Assembly (NCBI GenBank): GCA_036824465.1
Contig: DAITAC010000005.1
Coordinates: 1-64,000, forward strand
Direction of reading: 5' to 3'
DNA length: 64,000 bases
DNA from: JAKOQB01 sp036824465
GTDB taxonomy: Bacteria > Pseudomonadota > Gammaproteobacteria > Burkholderiales > Burkholderiaceae_F
The position numbers and the translations under genes are program-made. Positions 19,749 to 33,007 of this stretch are shown here, piece after piece. Position 1 is the first letter of the stretch; each line of letters starts with the position of its first letter. Below the pieces are notes generated by a model that was given only the letters and a program-made list of their open reading frames with translations, had not been told where the DNA came from and did no database searches.

Positions 19749-20600
19749 TCATTCGGGCGCGGCGGCAGCTTCGCGCAGCAGCTCGTTGATTCCGGTCTTC
19801 GCACGGGTCTGCGCATCGACGCGCTTGACGATCACGGCGCAGTACAACTGGCAATTCTTGGACGGCAACGATCCGGATACCACCACGGACCCGGCTGGCA
19901 CGCGGCCATACAGAATCTCGCCGGTTTCGCGATCGAAGATGCGGGTGCTCTTGCCGATGAATACCCCCATGCTGATCACCGAGTTCTCCTCGACGATCAC
20001 GCCTTCGACCACTTCTGACCGGGCGCCGACAAAGCAGTTGTCTTCGATGATCGTCGGGTTGGCCTGGACTGGCTCCAGCACGCCGCCAATACCGACCCCG
20101 CCGGACAAGTGCACGTTCTTGCCGATCTGTGCGCACGAACCGACGGTCGCCCAGGTGTCGACCATCGTGCCCTCGTCGACATAGGCGCCGATGTTGACGT
20201 AGGACGGCATCAGCACGACGTTCTTCGCAAGGAAGGCACCGCGGCGGGCGACGGCAGGCGGAACGACCCGCACACCGGCGCGCTGGAACATCTCCGTGTC
20301 CCACCCGGAGAATTTGGTGTCGACCTTGTCGAAGAACTGGAACGCGGGCTGCAGGCCGCCGCTTCCCGGCTCGAACCCCATGCGCCGGTTGTCGGTCAAG
20401 CGGAACGAAAGAAGCACCGCCTTCTTCAGCCATTGATGAACCAGCCATTCGCCGCCGCGTTTTTCCGCCACGCGGACGCGGCCGGCATCCAGTTCTTCGA
20501 TGGCGGCATTGACCGCCTCCTTCAGCCGGGCCGGTGCGGTGGCGGGTCCCAGGCTGGCACGGTTCTCCCACGCCTCTTCAATGATGGATTGCATAGACAT
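19749..20600 (-). CDS. dapD: Tetrahydrodipicolinate N-succinyltransferase
   Basis: A 283-residue hexapeptide-repeat acyltransferase. N-terminal helical domain, then a left-handed beta-helix with repeats visible from about residue 120 ([39 protein letters not shown]). It transfers succinate from succinyl-CoA to tetrahydrodipicolinate. It follows dapC by 12 bases on the same strand and precedes pilU and dapE, so lysine-branch enzymes are grouped here. Length is slightly above the E. coli protein, as common in betaproteobacteria. Confidence 0.94.
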   Translation of the reverse strand: MSMQSIIEEAWENRASLGPATAPARLKEAVNAAIEELDAGRVRVAEKRGGEWLVHQWLKKAVLLSFRLTDNRRMGFEPGSGGLQPAFQFFDKVDTKFSGWDTEMFQRAGVRVVPPAVARRGAFLAKNVVLMPSYVNIGAYVDEGTMVDTWATVGSCAQIGKNVHLSGGVGIGGVLEPVQANPTIIEDNCFVGARSEVVEGVIVEENSVISMGVFIGKSTRIFDRETGEILYGRVPAGSVVVSGSLPSKNCQLYCAVIVKRVDAQTRAKTGINELLREAAAAPE

Positions 20601-20612
20601 GTTCGTCCCCGA

Positions 20613-21797
20613 TCAGAGTTTCAGATTCGCGATCCGGTGCGCGGCTTCGAGCACGTCAGCCTCCTGTGCGACCAGCGCCAGCCGCACAAAGCCCTTGCCA
20701 GGGTTGACGCCGTTGCGCTCACGGCCGAGATAGCTGCCCGGCAATGCCTTGACGTGACAGTCAGCGTACAGCCGCCGCGCGTACTGCTCATCGTCAAATG
20801 GCGTGGCAGCCCACAGGTAGAACGCAGCTTCCGGCTTGTCCACTTTCAGCGCGCGCTGCACGACCGGCGTGGCCTGTGCGAACTTCGCCGCGTACTTGCG
20901 GCGGTTCTCGATCACGTGCAGCTCGTCACTCCAGGCCGCGATGCTGGCCGCCTGCACCGGTGGACTCATCGCGTTGCCATGGTAAGTGCGATACAGGAGG
21001 AACTGACTTAACAACGCGGCATCTCCGGCCACGTAACCGGAACGCAGGCCGGGCGCGTTCGAGCGCTTGGACAGACTTCCAAACACCAGCAGCCGTTCGA
21101 ACTTGTCGCGGCCCAGCGCATGCGCGGCCTGCAGCGCCCCGAGCGGCGCCTTGCCTTCCTCGAAATAGATCTCCGAGTAGCACTCATCCGCGGCTATCAC
21201 GAAGTCATGCCGGTCGGCCAACTCGAAAAGCTGCTGCCACTCATCGAGCGTCAGCACGCGTCCGTGCGGATTGCCCGGCGAACAGACATAGGCGAGCTGC
21301 ACGTGCCGCCACTCGTCAACCGTCACGCGTTCGAACTCCATGCGAAACCCGTTGGCGGGAAACGCCGGCAGGAAATGCGGCTGCGCCCCGGCCAGCAGCG
21401 TTGCGCCTTCGTAGATCTGGTAGAACGGATTCGGAGAAAGGACGAGTGCGTCGCGGCTGCGATCCACCACCGCCTGCGCCACTGCAAACAGCGCCTCGCG
21501 CGATCCGCAGACCGGAATCACCTGCGTGGCGTGATCGACGCGCGGCAGCGTGTAGCGGCGCATCAGCCAGCCGGCGATCGACTGTCGCAGTGCGTCGGTG
21601 CCAAGGGTGGCCGGGTAGTTGGCCAGGCCCGGCAGCGAGACGATCAGGGCATCAAAGATCAGCTGCGGTGTCGGATGCTTGGGCTCGCCAATCGACAGGT
21701 CGATCAGTTTCAGGTCCGTCGGGGGCGTAACGCCCTCGAAGAGGCGGCGCAACCGCTCAAACGGGTACGGCTGCAGCCGCGCGAGATCAGGGTTCAT
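20613..21797 (-). CDS. dapC: Succinyldiaminopimelate transaminase
   Basis: A 394-residue fold-type I aminotransferase. It begins [20 protein letters not shown], typical of DapC. The PLP lysine is in [17 protein letters not shown], and the PLP-ring Asp in [15 protein letters not shown]. It converts succinyl-aminooxopimelate to succinyl-diaminopimelate with glutamate. The start overlaps the queF stop by four bases (ATGA), which fixes it at 21797. Confidence 0.92.
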   Translation of the reverse strand: MNPDLARLQPYPFERLRRLFEGVTPPTDLKLIDLSIGEPKHPTPQLIFDALIVSLPGLANYPATLGTDALRQSIAGWLMRRYTLPRVDHATQVIPVCGSREALFAVAQAVVDRSRDALVLSPNPFYQIYEGATLLAGAQPHFLPAFPANGFRMEFERVTVDEWRHVQLAYVCSPGNPHGRVLTLDEWQQLFELADRHDFVIAADECYSEIYFEEGKAPLGALQAAHALGRDKFERLLVFGSLSKRSNAPGLRSGYVAGDAALLSQFLLYRTYHGNAMSPPVQAASIAAWSDELHVIENRRKYAAKFAQATPVVQRALKVDKPEAAFYLWAATPFDDEQYARRLYADCHVKALPGSYLGRERNGVNPGKGFVRLALVAQEADVLEAAHRIANLKL

Positions 21798-22213
21798 CCG
21801 CGCATGCTCGATGAGGTATCGAACCGGCCGACATCGACCTGAGGCGCCGGCTTCCAGCCGCGCTTGCGATGCTCCGCGACGACCGTGGTGAAGATGCCGC
21901 CGCGCACGTACCACCTGGCGGTGAGCCGCATGAAACGCGGCGCCAGCGCCTTGACCAGGTCATCGAGAATGCGATTGGTCACCGCCTCGTGAAATGCGCC
22001 CTCATTGCGGTATGACCACATGTAGGTCTTCAGGCTCTTTAACTCGACGTTCTTGCGGTCAGGCACATAGTCGAGGATCAGGGTGGCGAAATCCGGCTGC
22101 CCGGTCAGCGGGCAAAGGCAGGTGAACTCCGGCACTTCGACATGCACCAGGTAGTCGCGTGCCGGACTCGGGTTGGAAAACGTCTCCAGCTTCTTCAAGG
22201 GGCGCGTCGGCAT
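21794..22213 (-). CDS. queF: NADPH-dependent preQ0 reductase
   Basis: A 139-residue unimodular QueF of the tunnelling fold. The nucleophilic Cys is in [11 protein letters not shown] (C34, with Asp41), and the family motif [14 protein letters not shown] follows. It reduces preQ0 to preQ1 in queuosine synthesis for tRNA. First gene of the minus-strand dap block and translationally coupled to dapC. Shares a 129-base divergent promoter region with smc. Confidence 0.93.
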   Translation of the reverse strand: MPTRPLKKLETFSNPSPARDYLVHVEVPEFTCLCPLTGQPDFATLILDYVPDRKNVELKSLKTYMWSYRNEGAFHEAVTNRILDDLVKALAPRFMRLTARWYVRGGIFTTVVAEHRKRGWKPAPQVDVGRFDTSSSMRG

Positions 22214-22248
22214 GCAGCTCCGGACCGTCTTTGTTCTCGTCAGTTGCT

Positions 22249-22266
22249 ATGATTCTACGGAATCAT
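22249..22266. promoter_or_regulatory. Perfect dyad in the queF-smc divergent region
   Basis: ATGATTC and GAATCAT are perfect inverted arms around TACG. The element sits in the only AT-rich part of the divergent gap and overlaps TATGAT (22248-22253), a possible -10 toward smc. Position and symmetry suggest an operator for a dimeric regulator affecting one or both directions. No known box is matched with confidence. Confidence 0.45.
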
Positions 22267-22342
22267 TCAACGCAACCTCGCGCGGCATCGCTTCAGCGGC
22301 GGCTGTCCGAGCGCGCATTTCCCAGGGTCCCGGAATCTCATC

Positions 22343-25300
22343 GTGCGTCTACGGCAGATCAAGCTCGCCGGCTTCAAGTCTTTTGTCGATCCCACTCACA
22401 TCGATGTGCCGGGCAGTCTGGTCGGCGTCGTCGGTCCGAACGGATGCGGCAAGTCCAACGTGATCGACGCGGTGCGCTGGGTGCTCGGCGAAAGCAAGGC
22501 GGCCGAGCTGCGTGGCGAGTCAATGCAGGACGTGATCTTCAATGGCTCGGCCAATCGCAAGCCGGGCGGCCGCGCCAGCGTCGAACTCGCCTTCGAGAAC
22601 AACGACGGCCGCATCGGAGGAGAGTGGGGCAAGTTCAGCGAGATCTCGGTCAAGCGCGTGCTGACGCGCGACGGCAATTCAAGCTACTACATCAACAACC
22701 AGAGCGTGCGCCGGCGCGACGTGCAGGACATGTTCCTCGGCACCGGCCTTGGCCCGCGTGCCTACGCGATCATCGGCCAGGGAATGATCTCTCGCATCAT
22801 CGAGGCGCGGCCCGATGAACTGCGCGTGTTCCTGGAGGAGGCTGCCGGCGTATCCAAGTACAAGGAGCGGCGGCGCGAAACCGAGAATCGCCTGGCGGAC
22901 ACCCGCGACAACCTGACCCGGGTCGAAGACATCCTGCGCGAGCTTGACGCGCAGATCACGAAGCTGGAACAGCAGGCCGAGGTTGCGCAGCGCTTTCACT
23001 CCCTCAAGTCCGAGCACGACGGAGATCAGCAACTGCTCTGGTTCCTGCGGCGGCGTGATGCGCAGCTCGAGCAGGAAAAGGTCGCGCGCGATATCACGAC
23101 GCGAACCAACGCGCTCGAAGCGCATGTCGCCGAACTGCGCGCCGCGGAGCGCCAGCTGGAGGAAGCACGCGCCGCCCATTACGCGGCCTCTGATGCGGTT
23201 CACGAAGCGCAGGGTGCACTGCTGAACGTCAACGCGGAGATCGGAAAGCTGGAGTCCGAACTGCGCCTGATTGCCGACAGCCGCACCCGCATGGTTTCGC
23301 AGATCGAGACACTGTCGGCCGCCCATGCCCGCCGGTTGACCGAGCACCAGGACCTGACTGCGCGCGGCTCCGATCTGCAAAGGCAGATCACTGACGGTGG
23401 CTTGAAGTTGACCAACGCGCATCAACTGGTCGAATCGCATGCGAGTGGCGTGCCGCAGCTTGAAGAGGCTTACGGCGCTGCACGCGATGCAATGACCGCC
23501 GCCCGCGCGCAGGTTGCGATGTGCGAACAGGCGATTGAAGGAGCGGGATCCCAGCAGCGTGCGATCGATCGCCAGCTTGCGGCGCTGTCGCAGCGCCGCG
23601 AACGCCTGGCGGAAGAACGCAGGCAACTGGGCGCACCTGATGACGCGCGGCGGTCGACACTCAAGGCAGATGCCCAGCGCATGGAATCCGAACTTGCGGG
23701 CAGCAACGAACGCCTGCAATCCGCGGAGGCGGCTGTCGCCAAGCTGCAGGGGGAGCGGCAGTCAATGCTCGACACGCGCACGCGGGAAAACGATGCGCTG
23801 GCCCGCCTCGAAGCGCGGTTGCACGCCCTGCGCGAAATGCAGGCCAACGTCGAAGCCGACGAGAAGCTCGATCCGTGGCTGCGTGCGCAGGGACTTGAAA
23901 GTCTGCCGCGCCTGTTCCGCAAGATTCAGGTCGACGCCGGCTGGGAGGTCGCGTTCGAGGGGGTACTGCGTGACCGCGTCGAAGGTCTTGAGGTCGGCCG
24001 ACTTGATTCGCTCGCCGGCCTCGCGAGCAATGCGCCACCGGCGCGCGTGTCGTTCTACTCGACCACCGGCGCCGTCGCGCGCGAGGGCGTGCATATGCCC
24101 GGTTTTGCGCGCCTCACCGAGCACGTGCGTGGTCACGACGCAGCGCTGGCCGCCGTGCTCGGCGACTGGCTCGTCAATGTGTTTGCAGCGGACGATCTGA
24201 CGCAGGCGATGGCCGCGCGCGAACAATTGCCTCCCGGCGGCCAGTTCGTCGTCAAGTCGGGGCATCTGGTGTCGCGCTACGGCTTGCGCTTCTATGCCGC
24301 CGATGATCGCAAGGCGGGACTCCTTGCACGCCGGCAGGAAATTGAGAATATTGAAAAGGAAATGCGCGCACAGAAACTGCTGGCCGAACAGTCGGTCGGC
24401 GCGCTCGCGCGTGCGGACGCCCAACTGCGGCAGGCGCAGGAGCAGAGCCAGTCCGAACGGCAGACGGTGGATCGGCTGCGCGGGCTGCTGCACAGCGCCC
24501 AGATCGAGTCGGTTCGGCTCGACGAGTTGATTGATCGAGTACGTCATCGTGCCGGGCAGATCGAAAGCGAGCTGGCCGAGGTCGCCGCGCACGAGAGCGA
24601 ACTGGCCAGCCAGCGTGGCGACGCCGACGGCCGCTTCGAGCAACTCGATCAGGAGCTGGCGGAAAAACAGGAGGCATTCGAGACCGCGCGCCTGGGCTAT
24701 GAAGATGCCGATCGGGTGCTGCGCGAAGCGCGCGAGCAGCAACAGCGTCTGCACGTCGAACGTCAGCGCATCGACTTCGAGCTTGGTGCCGCGCGCGAGC
24801 GGGCGACCGATGTGGCGCACGCGATCCAGGTCGCATTGGCCGACGCTGCGCGACTTGGCGGTGACATCGAGACCACGCGCGCGCAACTGGCTCAGCTGAA
24901 TGACACCGCAGTGCGGACCGGACTTGATGCCTGGCTCAGCAAGCGCAGCAGCGCGGAACAGGGGCTGCGCGAGGCGCGCAGTCGTCTCGAGGAACTCGGC
25001 CTGCAGCTCAAGGCGCTGGATGAGAAGCGTCTGATCATGGAGCGCGAGTTGCAACCGAAGCGCGACAAGATCACCGAACTGCAACTCAAGGAACAGGCCG
25101 CCCGGCTGTCTGGCGAGCAGTTTGCGCAGCAGCTCGTCGAGGCGCACGCCGATGAGACCGCACTTGCCATCCGCTTCGAGGCCACGCCGGTCAAGGCGGC
25201 GGCATTGCAGGCCGAGATCGTGCGGCTGGCGCAGGAGATCGAAGCCCTCGGCGCCGTCAATCTTGCCGCGCTCGAGGAGCTGAATACCTCTCGCGAGCGC

Positions 25301-25867
25301 CAGGGATTCCTCGACGCCCAGAGCATGGACCTGAGGACCGCGATCGATACGCTCGAAGATGCGATTCGCAGGATCGATCGCGAAACCCGCCAGTTGCTTC
25401 AGAGCACGTTCGACGCGGTCAACCAGCAGTTTGGCGTGCTGTTCCCGCGTCTGTTCGGCGGCGGCGAAGCAAAACTGCTGATGACCGGCGAAGAAATACT
25501 TGATGCCGGCGTCCAGGTAATGGCGCAGCCGCCCGGCAAGCGCAACAGCACGATTCACCTGCTGTCGGGCGGCGAAAAAGCGCTGGCCGCGACCGCACTG
25601 GTATTCGCGCTCTTCAAGCTGAATCCGGCGCCGTTCTGCCTGCTCGATGAGGTCGATGCGCCGCTTGACGATGCCAACACCGACCGTTTCTGTGCGCTGG
25701 TGCGGTCGATGACAGCCGACACGCAGTTCCTGTTCATCACGCATAACAAGATCGCGATGGAGATGGCCGAGCAGCTGATCGGCGTGACTATGCAGGAGCA
25801 GGGCGTATCGCGCATCGTTGCGGTCGACATCGAAGGTGCAGTCAAGCTCACCGCCGAGGCTGCATGA
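22343..25867 (+). CDS. smc: Chromosome partition protein SMC
   Basis: A 1174-residue SMC ATPase. Walker A GPNGCGKSN at residues 31-39; long coiled coils rich in Glu/Arg/Gln either side of a hinge at about residues 500-660; signature LSGGEKALAA near residue 1073; Walker B FCLLDEVDAPLDDAN near 1096. It forms the condensin core with ScpA/ScpB for chromosome organisation. The start is GTG 22343, giving the canonical MRLRQIKLAGFKSF. It is followed after 28 bases by a zipA-like gene, a pairing often seen in betaproteobacteria. Confidence 0.95.
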   Translation: MRLRQIKLAGFKSFVDPTHIDVPGSLVGVVGPNGCGKSNVIDAVRWVLGESKAAELRGESMQDVIFNGSANRKPGGRASVELAFENNDGRIGGEWGKFSEISVKRVLTRDGNSSYYINNQSVRRRDVQDMFLGTGLGPRAYAIIGQGMISRIIEARPDELRVFLEEAAGVSKYKERRRETENRLADTRDNLTRVEDILRELDAQITKLEQQAEVAQRFHSLKSEHDGDQQLLWFLRRRDAQLEQEKVARDITTRTNALEAHVAELRAAERQLEEARAAHYAASDAVHEAQGALLNVNAEIGKLESELRLIADSRTRMVSQIETLSAAHARRLTEHQDLTARGSDLQRQITDGGLKLTNAHQLVESHASGVPQLEEAYGAARDAMTAARAQVAMCEQAIEGAGSQQRAIDRQLAALSQRRERLAEERRQLGAPDDARRSTLKADAQRMESELAGSNERLQSAEAAVAKLQGERQSMLDTRTRENDALARLEARLHALREMQANVEADEKLDPWLRAQGLESLPRLFRKIQVDAGWEVAFEGVLRDRVEGLEVGRLDSLAGLASNAPPARVSFYSTTGAVAREGVHMPGFARLTEHVRGHDAALAAVLGDWLVNVFAADDLTQAMAAREQLPPGGQFVVKSGHLVSRYGLRFYAADDRKAGLLARRQEIENIEKEMRAQKLLAEQSVGALARADAQLRQAQEQSQSERQTVDRLRGLLHSAQIESVRLDELIDRVRHRAGQIESELAEVAAHESELASQRGDADGRFEQLDQELAEKQEAFETARLGYEDADRVLREAREQQQRLHVERQRIDFELGAARERATDVAHAIQVALADAARLGGDIETTRAQLAQLNDTAVRTGLDAWLSKRSSAEQGLREARSRLEELGLQLKALDEKRLIMERELQPKRDKITELQLKEQAARLSGEQFAQQLVEAHADETALAIRFEATPVKAAALQAEIVRLAQEIEALGAVNLAALEELNTSRERQGFLDAQSMDLRTAIDTLEDAIRRIDRETRQLLQSTFDAVNQQFGVLFPRLFGGGEAKLLMTGEEILDAGVQVMAQPPGKRNSTIHLLSGGEKALAATALVFALFKLNPAPFCLLDEVDAPLDDANTDRFCALVRSMTADTQFLFITHNKIAMEMAEQLIGVTMQEQGVSRIVAVDIEGAVKLTAEAA

Positions 25868-25895
25868 CCTCGTGCACGGTCGAGATGATCCGGCG

Positions 25896-29032
<3,137 letters not shown>

Positions 29033-29034
29033 AC

Positions 29035-29778
29035 ATGTACGCAATCATCGGCGGCAGCGGGTTGGCCAAGCTTTCGACTCTGTCGCGCACGCGACGCCAG
29101 GTGATGCGAACGCCCTATGGCGAGCCGTCGGGTGCATTGACCTTCGGCGAACTGGCGGGGCGCGAGGTCGTGTTCCTGGCCCGCCACGGCTACGGCCACA
29201 CAATTGCGCCGCACGAAATCAACTATCGCGCCAACATCTGGGCGCTGAAGGATCTGAACATCGAGGGCGTCTTCTCGGTCGCCTCGGTCGGCGGGATACG
29301 CGCGGACCTTGGCCCCGGAACGCTCGTGGTGCCGGATCAGATCATCGACTACTCCCATAGCCGCAAGGCAACCTTCTACGAAGGCGCCGACGCGCCGGTC
29401 ACCCACATCGACTTCACCTGGCCGTATGCGGAACGGATCAGGGACCTTCTGCTCGCCGCTGCCGCGCGCTGCAACGAGACCGTTGTCGACGGAGGCGTCT
29501 ATGCATGCACGCAGGGGCCACGGCTCGAAACCGCGGCGGAGATTGAACGCATTGCACGCGACGGCGGCGAACTGGTCGGCATGACCGGCATGCCGGAGGC
29601 TGCGCTGGCGCGCGAAGCAGGGCTCGACTACGCCACACTCGGCGTCGTTGTCAATCACGCGGCTGGCCGTGGCGACAGCCGTTCCGCCATCCGCCTGGAG
29701 GATCTGGACAATGTGCTGCGTGCCACCGTGGTCCGCGCGGTTGCAGTCGTCGAGGCTGCGCTGACGGCCGTGAAATGA
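29035..29778 (+). CDS. S-methyl-5'-thioinosine/thioadenosine phosphorylase
   Basis: A 247-residue PNP/MTAP-family phosphorylase. Phosphate-site GGSGL at residues 6-10; [18 protein letters not shown]; substrate motifs [15 protein letters not shown] and [13 protein letters not shown]. The short length matches the S-methyl-5'-thioinosine phosphorylase described in Pseudomonas better than the longer adenosine-specific MTAP. It salvages the methylthio-nucleoside by-product of polyamine synthesis. Base specificity cannot be fixed by eye. Two bases after ligA and overlapping def by four bases. Confidence 0.85.
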   Translation: MYAIIGGSGLAKLSTLSRTRRQVMRTPYGEPSGALTFGELAGREVVFLARHGYGHTIAPHEINYRANIWALKDLNIEGVFSVASVGGIRADLGPGTLVVPDQIIDYSHSRKATFYEGADAPVTHIDFTWPYAERIRDLLLAAAARCNETVVDGGVYACTQGPRLETAAEIERIARDGGELVGMTGMPEAALAREAGLDYATLGVVVNHAAGRGDSRSAIRLEDLDNVLRATVVRAVAVVEAALTAVK

Positions 29779-30311
29779 TTCGACCCATTCTGCGCATGGG
29801 CGATCCGCGCCTGCTGCAGGTTTCGCAGCCGGTGAAGTCGTTCGACACGCCCGAAATTCATGCACTGATTCAGGACATGTTCGATACCATGCATGCGGTC
29901 GACGGCGCGGGGCTGGCGGCGCCGCAGATTGGCGTACCGCTGCGCGTGGTGATCTTTGGCACGGGCGAGCGCAATCCGCGTTATCCGGACATGGAGCCTG
30001 TGCCGCAAACCATCCTGGTCAATCCGACTCTGACGCCTCTGACGGATCAGTTGGAAGAAGGTTGGGAAGGATGTCTTTCGGTGCCGGGGCTGCGGGGCGT
30101 CGTGGCGCGCCACGTGAAGTTGCGCTACGCGGGGTTTGATCCGCGCGGTGTCCCGATCGAACGCGCAGTCGATGGGTTTCACGCCCGGGTGGTACAGCAC
30201 GAATGTGATCACCTTGATGGCATCCTGTATCCGATGCGCATGCGCGATCTTTCCCGCTTCGGCTTCACCGACGTGCTGTTTCCGGATCTGGCCGGGCAAC
30301 CGGACGAATGA
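29775..30311 (+). CDS. def: Peptide deformylase
   Basis: A 178-residue deformylase with all three motifs: GAGLAAPQ (44-51), EGCLSVPG with metal Cys100, and QHECDHLDG with metal His142/His146 and catalytic Glu143. It removes the formyl group from nascent proteins. The start overlaps the phosphorylase stop, and its own stop overlaps the start of an SDR relic. It may be a second, non-fmt-linked deformylase, since fmt is not adjacent. Confidence 0.94.
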   Translation: MIRPILRMGDPRLLQVSQPVKSFDTPEIHALIQDMFDTMHAVDGAGLAAPQIGVPLRVVIFGTGERNPRYPDMEPVPQTILVNPTLTPLTDQLEEGWEGCLSVPGLRGVVARHVKLRYAGFDPRGVPIERAVDGFHARVVQHECDHLDGILYPMRMRDLSRFGFTDVLFPDLAGQPDE

Positions 30312-30415
30312 TGATGACGCCCGCGCCAGTGCGCCTGTTCGATCTGTCGGGACGAGTTGTCGTCGTCACCGGATCCGGGTTGGCGGCGGACGGCGGCTAT
30401 CCGGTCATGGCCTGA
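30308..30415 (+). pseudogene. Internally deleted short-chain dehydrogenase (SDR)
   Basis: A 35-codon frame that starts at ATG 30308 (overlapping the def stop) and ends at TGA 30415. The first part, RLFDLSGRVVVVTG, is the start of a classical SDR up to the beginning of the glycine-rich NAD(P) motif. The last part, GLAADGGYPVMA, is the usual SDR C-terminus. The roughly 220 residues between, including the YxxxK catalytic site, are missing. The join falls in VTGS, which occurs in SDRs both at the nucleotide motif and just before the terminal DGG, so a deletion between short repeats is the likely cause. The ORF remains in frame and could still be translated. Confidence 0.72.
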
Positions 30416-30440
30416 CTGAAAGCGCCACCGCGCGCTGAGC

Positions 30441-32996
30441 TCAAGGTGTCAGCGCCTGCAGCAGGTCCTGTTCGATCTGCAGCTGGCCGCGCGGTTCAGC
30501 AAGCTCCGGGCCGTCGATCAGGAACACGTCCTCGACCCGTTCGCCCAACGTATTGATCTTCGCGGTATGGACGTTGATGCCGTGCGTGGCGAACACCCGA
30601 GTCATCTCGTACAGCAAACCGATGCGATCGGTGGCCGTCACGTTCAGCAGGAAATGGCGTCCGTCGGCGTCCGGTTGCAGGTGCACACTGGGTGAGACCG
30701 GAAAGTGGCGCGATTGCCGCGAAAGCCGGCCTTTGGCCGGCTGCGGCAGAGGTGTGACCTGATCGATCCATGCCGCCAGTTCGTGCTCAATGCGGGCCAG
30801 CAGTTCCCGATAATGTCTGGACCTGCCGTTGTCGCTGACAAGGAACGTGTCAAGCGCGTATCCGTGGCGGGTCGTGTGGATCTTGGCGTCCAGAATGCTC
30901 AGATTGCGGCTGTCGAAATAGCCGCACACGCGCGCGAACAGCGCCTTCTGGTCGCGAACGTAGATCAGCACTTCCACGCCTTCGCCGGTTTGCGACAGAC
31001 GGGTGCGCACGATCGCGCGGTCGCTTTCCACATGCGCGACCAGCGTGCGCGAATGCCAGGCGATGTCACGCGCGGAGTGACGCAGGAAGTAAACGACATC
31101 AAGCTGCTTCCATAGCGCCTCGTGCGCGGTGTCCGACAAACCATACAGTTTGAGGATGCCGAGCGCTTCGCGCTTGCGGCGCTCCAGTTCCGCGGTCGCC
31201 GGGACCGCCTCGCCTCCAAGTAGTCGACGCGTGAGACGGAACAGGTCCTCGAGCAGCTTTGCCTTCCAGTTGTTCCAGACCCTCGGACTCGTCCCGCGCA
31301 CGTCGGCGACGGTCAGCAGGTACAGGGCAATCAGCCGGCGCTCGGTTTCAACCCGGCGCGCGAACTGGCTCACGACCGCGGGATCGGCAATGTCCTGTTT
31401 CTGCGCGACGCGCGACATGGACAGATGCTGCTCAACCAGGAACGCGACCAGCGCCGTGTCCTCCTTCAGCAAGCCATGCTGGCGGCAGAAGGCCATTGCA
31501 TCGTGTGCCCCGAGTTCGCTGTGATCGCCGCCACGGCCTTTGGCGATATCGTGAAACAGCGCCGCGACGTACAGCAGCCACGGACGCTCGAAGTCGGCGA
31601 TGAGCTGGCTGCACAGCGGAAACTCGTGCGCGAACTCCGCCATCGTGAAGCGGCGCAGATTACGGATCACCTGCAGGATATGCTGGTCGACCGTGTACAC
31701 GTGAAACAGGTCGTGCTGCATCTGGCCGACGATGCGCCGGAAGACCGGCAGGTAACGGCCGAGTACCGACCATTGGTTCATCCGGCGCAGTGCGTGCACG
31801 ATGCCGCGTGGCTGCTGGAGAATCGCGATGAATGTGGCGCGATTTGTGGCGTCACGCCGGAATTCCGCGTTGATCAGAAAGCGGCCGTGCCAGAGTGCAC
31901 GCAGCAGGCGCGGCGTCATGTCCTTCAACTCAGCATGCTGCTGCAGCAGCAGGAAGGCGCGCAGCATCGCGTTCGGATCGCGGTGCAGCGCGTCTTCGCT
32001 TACGAGATCAAGCTTTTCATTGCGAACGGCGAACACGTCATCGATCGACTCGATCTGCTCGCCGGCCCGTGGAAACAGGCGTTGCTCGATGTTCTGCAGC
32101 ACGATCGTGTTCAACTGGGTCACCGCCTTCGCAGCCCAGTAGTAACGCTGCATCAGACGCTCACTGGCACGATGTGTCGCGCTGGGCTGGATGCCCATGG
32201 CCTGTGCGACCGCATCCTGCACGTCGAATACAAGCCGATCTTCCCGACGATGCGCCACCAGGTGCAGGTGCGCGCGGATTTCCTTCAGCGTCCGTTCGTT
32301 GCGCTTGAGGAGCCGAAACTCCTCGGCTGTGAGCAGGCCACGCGCCGCGATCTGCTGCCAGGATCCGCCAAAACCCGCCGCGCGCGCCACCCACGCCATC
32401 ACCTGCAGGTCACGCAGGCCGCCAGGACTTTCCTTGCAGTTCGGCTCAAGGCTGTAGGGGGTCTCCTGAAATTTGGTGTGGCGCTGCTGCTGTTCGAGCA
32501 GCTTGGCGCGGAAGTACGCCTGCGGATCAAGCACGGCGACGATCGCCTTCGAAAACTGATCGAAGATCGCGCCTGGTCCGGCGATCGGACGGGATTCCAG
32601 CATCGACGTGAGCACCGTCACGTCGCGTCTGGCCTCTTCCTGGCATTCGGCCAGGGTTCGAACGCTGTGGCCAATGTGCAGGCCGGTGTCCCACAGCGTG
32701 CCGATCAACTGCTCGATGCGCGCGCGTCCGTCGGCATCCAGTTCGCCGCACGGCAACAGCAGAATATCGACGTCGGAATGCGGGAACAGCTCGCCACGTC
32801 CATACCCGCCGACGGCGATCACCGCGACGTGTTTTCCGATGCTGCTCGAATGGATCAGGCGCAGCAGGACGCGATCAACGGCGCGCGCGAGGCCCTTCAG
32901 CAGCGGCCCGACTGCGTTGCCACGTTCGAAGCGCGCAATCAGGCTGCCGCGCTCGGCGCGCAGTTCATCGCGCAGCGCGAACCCAACATCGTTCAT
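30441..32996 (-). CDS. glnD: PII uridylyltransferase/uridylyl-removing enzyme
   Basis: An 851-residue bifunctional sensor. Nucleotidyltransferase motif GGYGRGELFPHSDVDI at residues 63-78; HD phosphohydrolase FHDIAKGRGGDHSE near 480; two C-terminal ACT domains (about 675-750 and 790-851) that sense glutamine. It modifies PII proteins to report nitrogen status. The start at 32996 gives the normal length; longer frame upstream overlaps map. It follows map by 11 bases, so the two are likely co-transcribed, and it converges on the def/SDR region. Confidence 0.95.
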   Translation of the reverse strand: MNDVGFALRDELRAERGSLIARFERGNAVGPLLKGLARAVDRVLLRLIHSSSIGKHVAVIAVGGYGRGELFPHSDVDILLLPCGELDADGRARIEQLIGTLWDTGLHIGHSVRTLAECQEEARRDVTVLTSMLESRPIAGPGAIFDQFSKAIVAVLDPQAYFRAKLLEQQQRHTKFQETPYSLEPNCKESPGGLRDLQVMAWVARAAGFGGSWQQIAARGLLTAEEFRLLKRNERTLKEIRAHLHLVAHRREDRLVFDVQDAVAQAMGIQPSATHRASERLMQRYYWAAKAVTQLNTIVLQNIEQRLFPRAGEQIESIDDVFAVRNEKLDLVSEDALHRDPNAMLRAFLLLQQHAELKDMTPRLLRALWHGRFLINAEFRRDATNRATFIAILQQPRGIVHALRRMNQWSVLGRYLPVFRRIVGQMQHDLFHVYTVDQHILQVIRNLRRFTMAEFAHEFPLCSQLIADFERPWLLYVAALFHDIAKGRGGDHSELGAHDAMAFCRQHGLLKEDTALVAFLVEQHLSMSRVAQKQDIADPAVVSQFARRVETERRLIALYLLTVADVRGTSPRVWNNWKAKLLEDLFRLTRRLLGGEAVPATAELERRKREALGILKLYGLSDTAHEALWKQLDVVYFLRHSARDIAWHSRTLVAHVESDRAIVRTRLSQTGEGVEVLIYVRDQKALFARVCGYFDSRNLSILDAKIHTTRHGYALDTFLVSDNGRSRHYRELLARIEHELAAWIDQVTPLPQPAKGRLSRQSRHFPVSPSVHLQPDADGRHFLLNVTATDRIGLLYEMTRVFATHGINVHTAKINTLGERVEDVFLIDGPELAEPRGQLQIEQDLLQALTP

Positions 32997-33007
32997 GGTC
33001 CGATCGA

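Noticed and set aside
23762..25744. 660-residue open frame antisense to smc
   Set aside because: Mirror of the smc coiled-coil coding; Leu/Arg/Gln bias, no domain.
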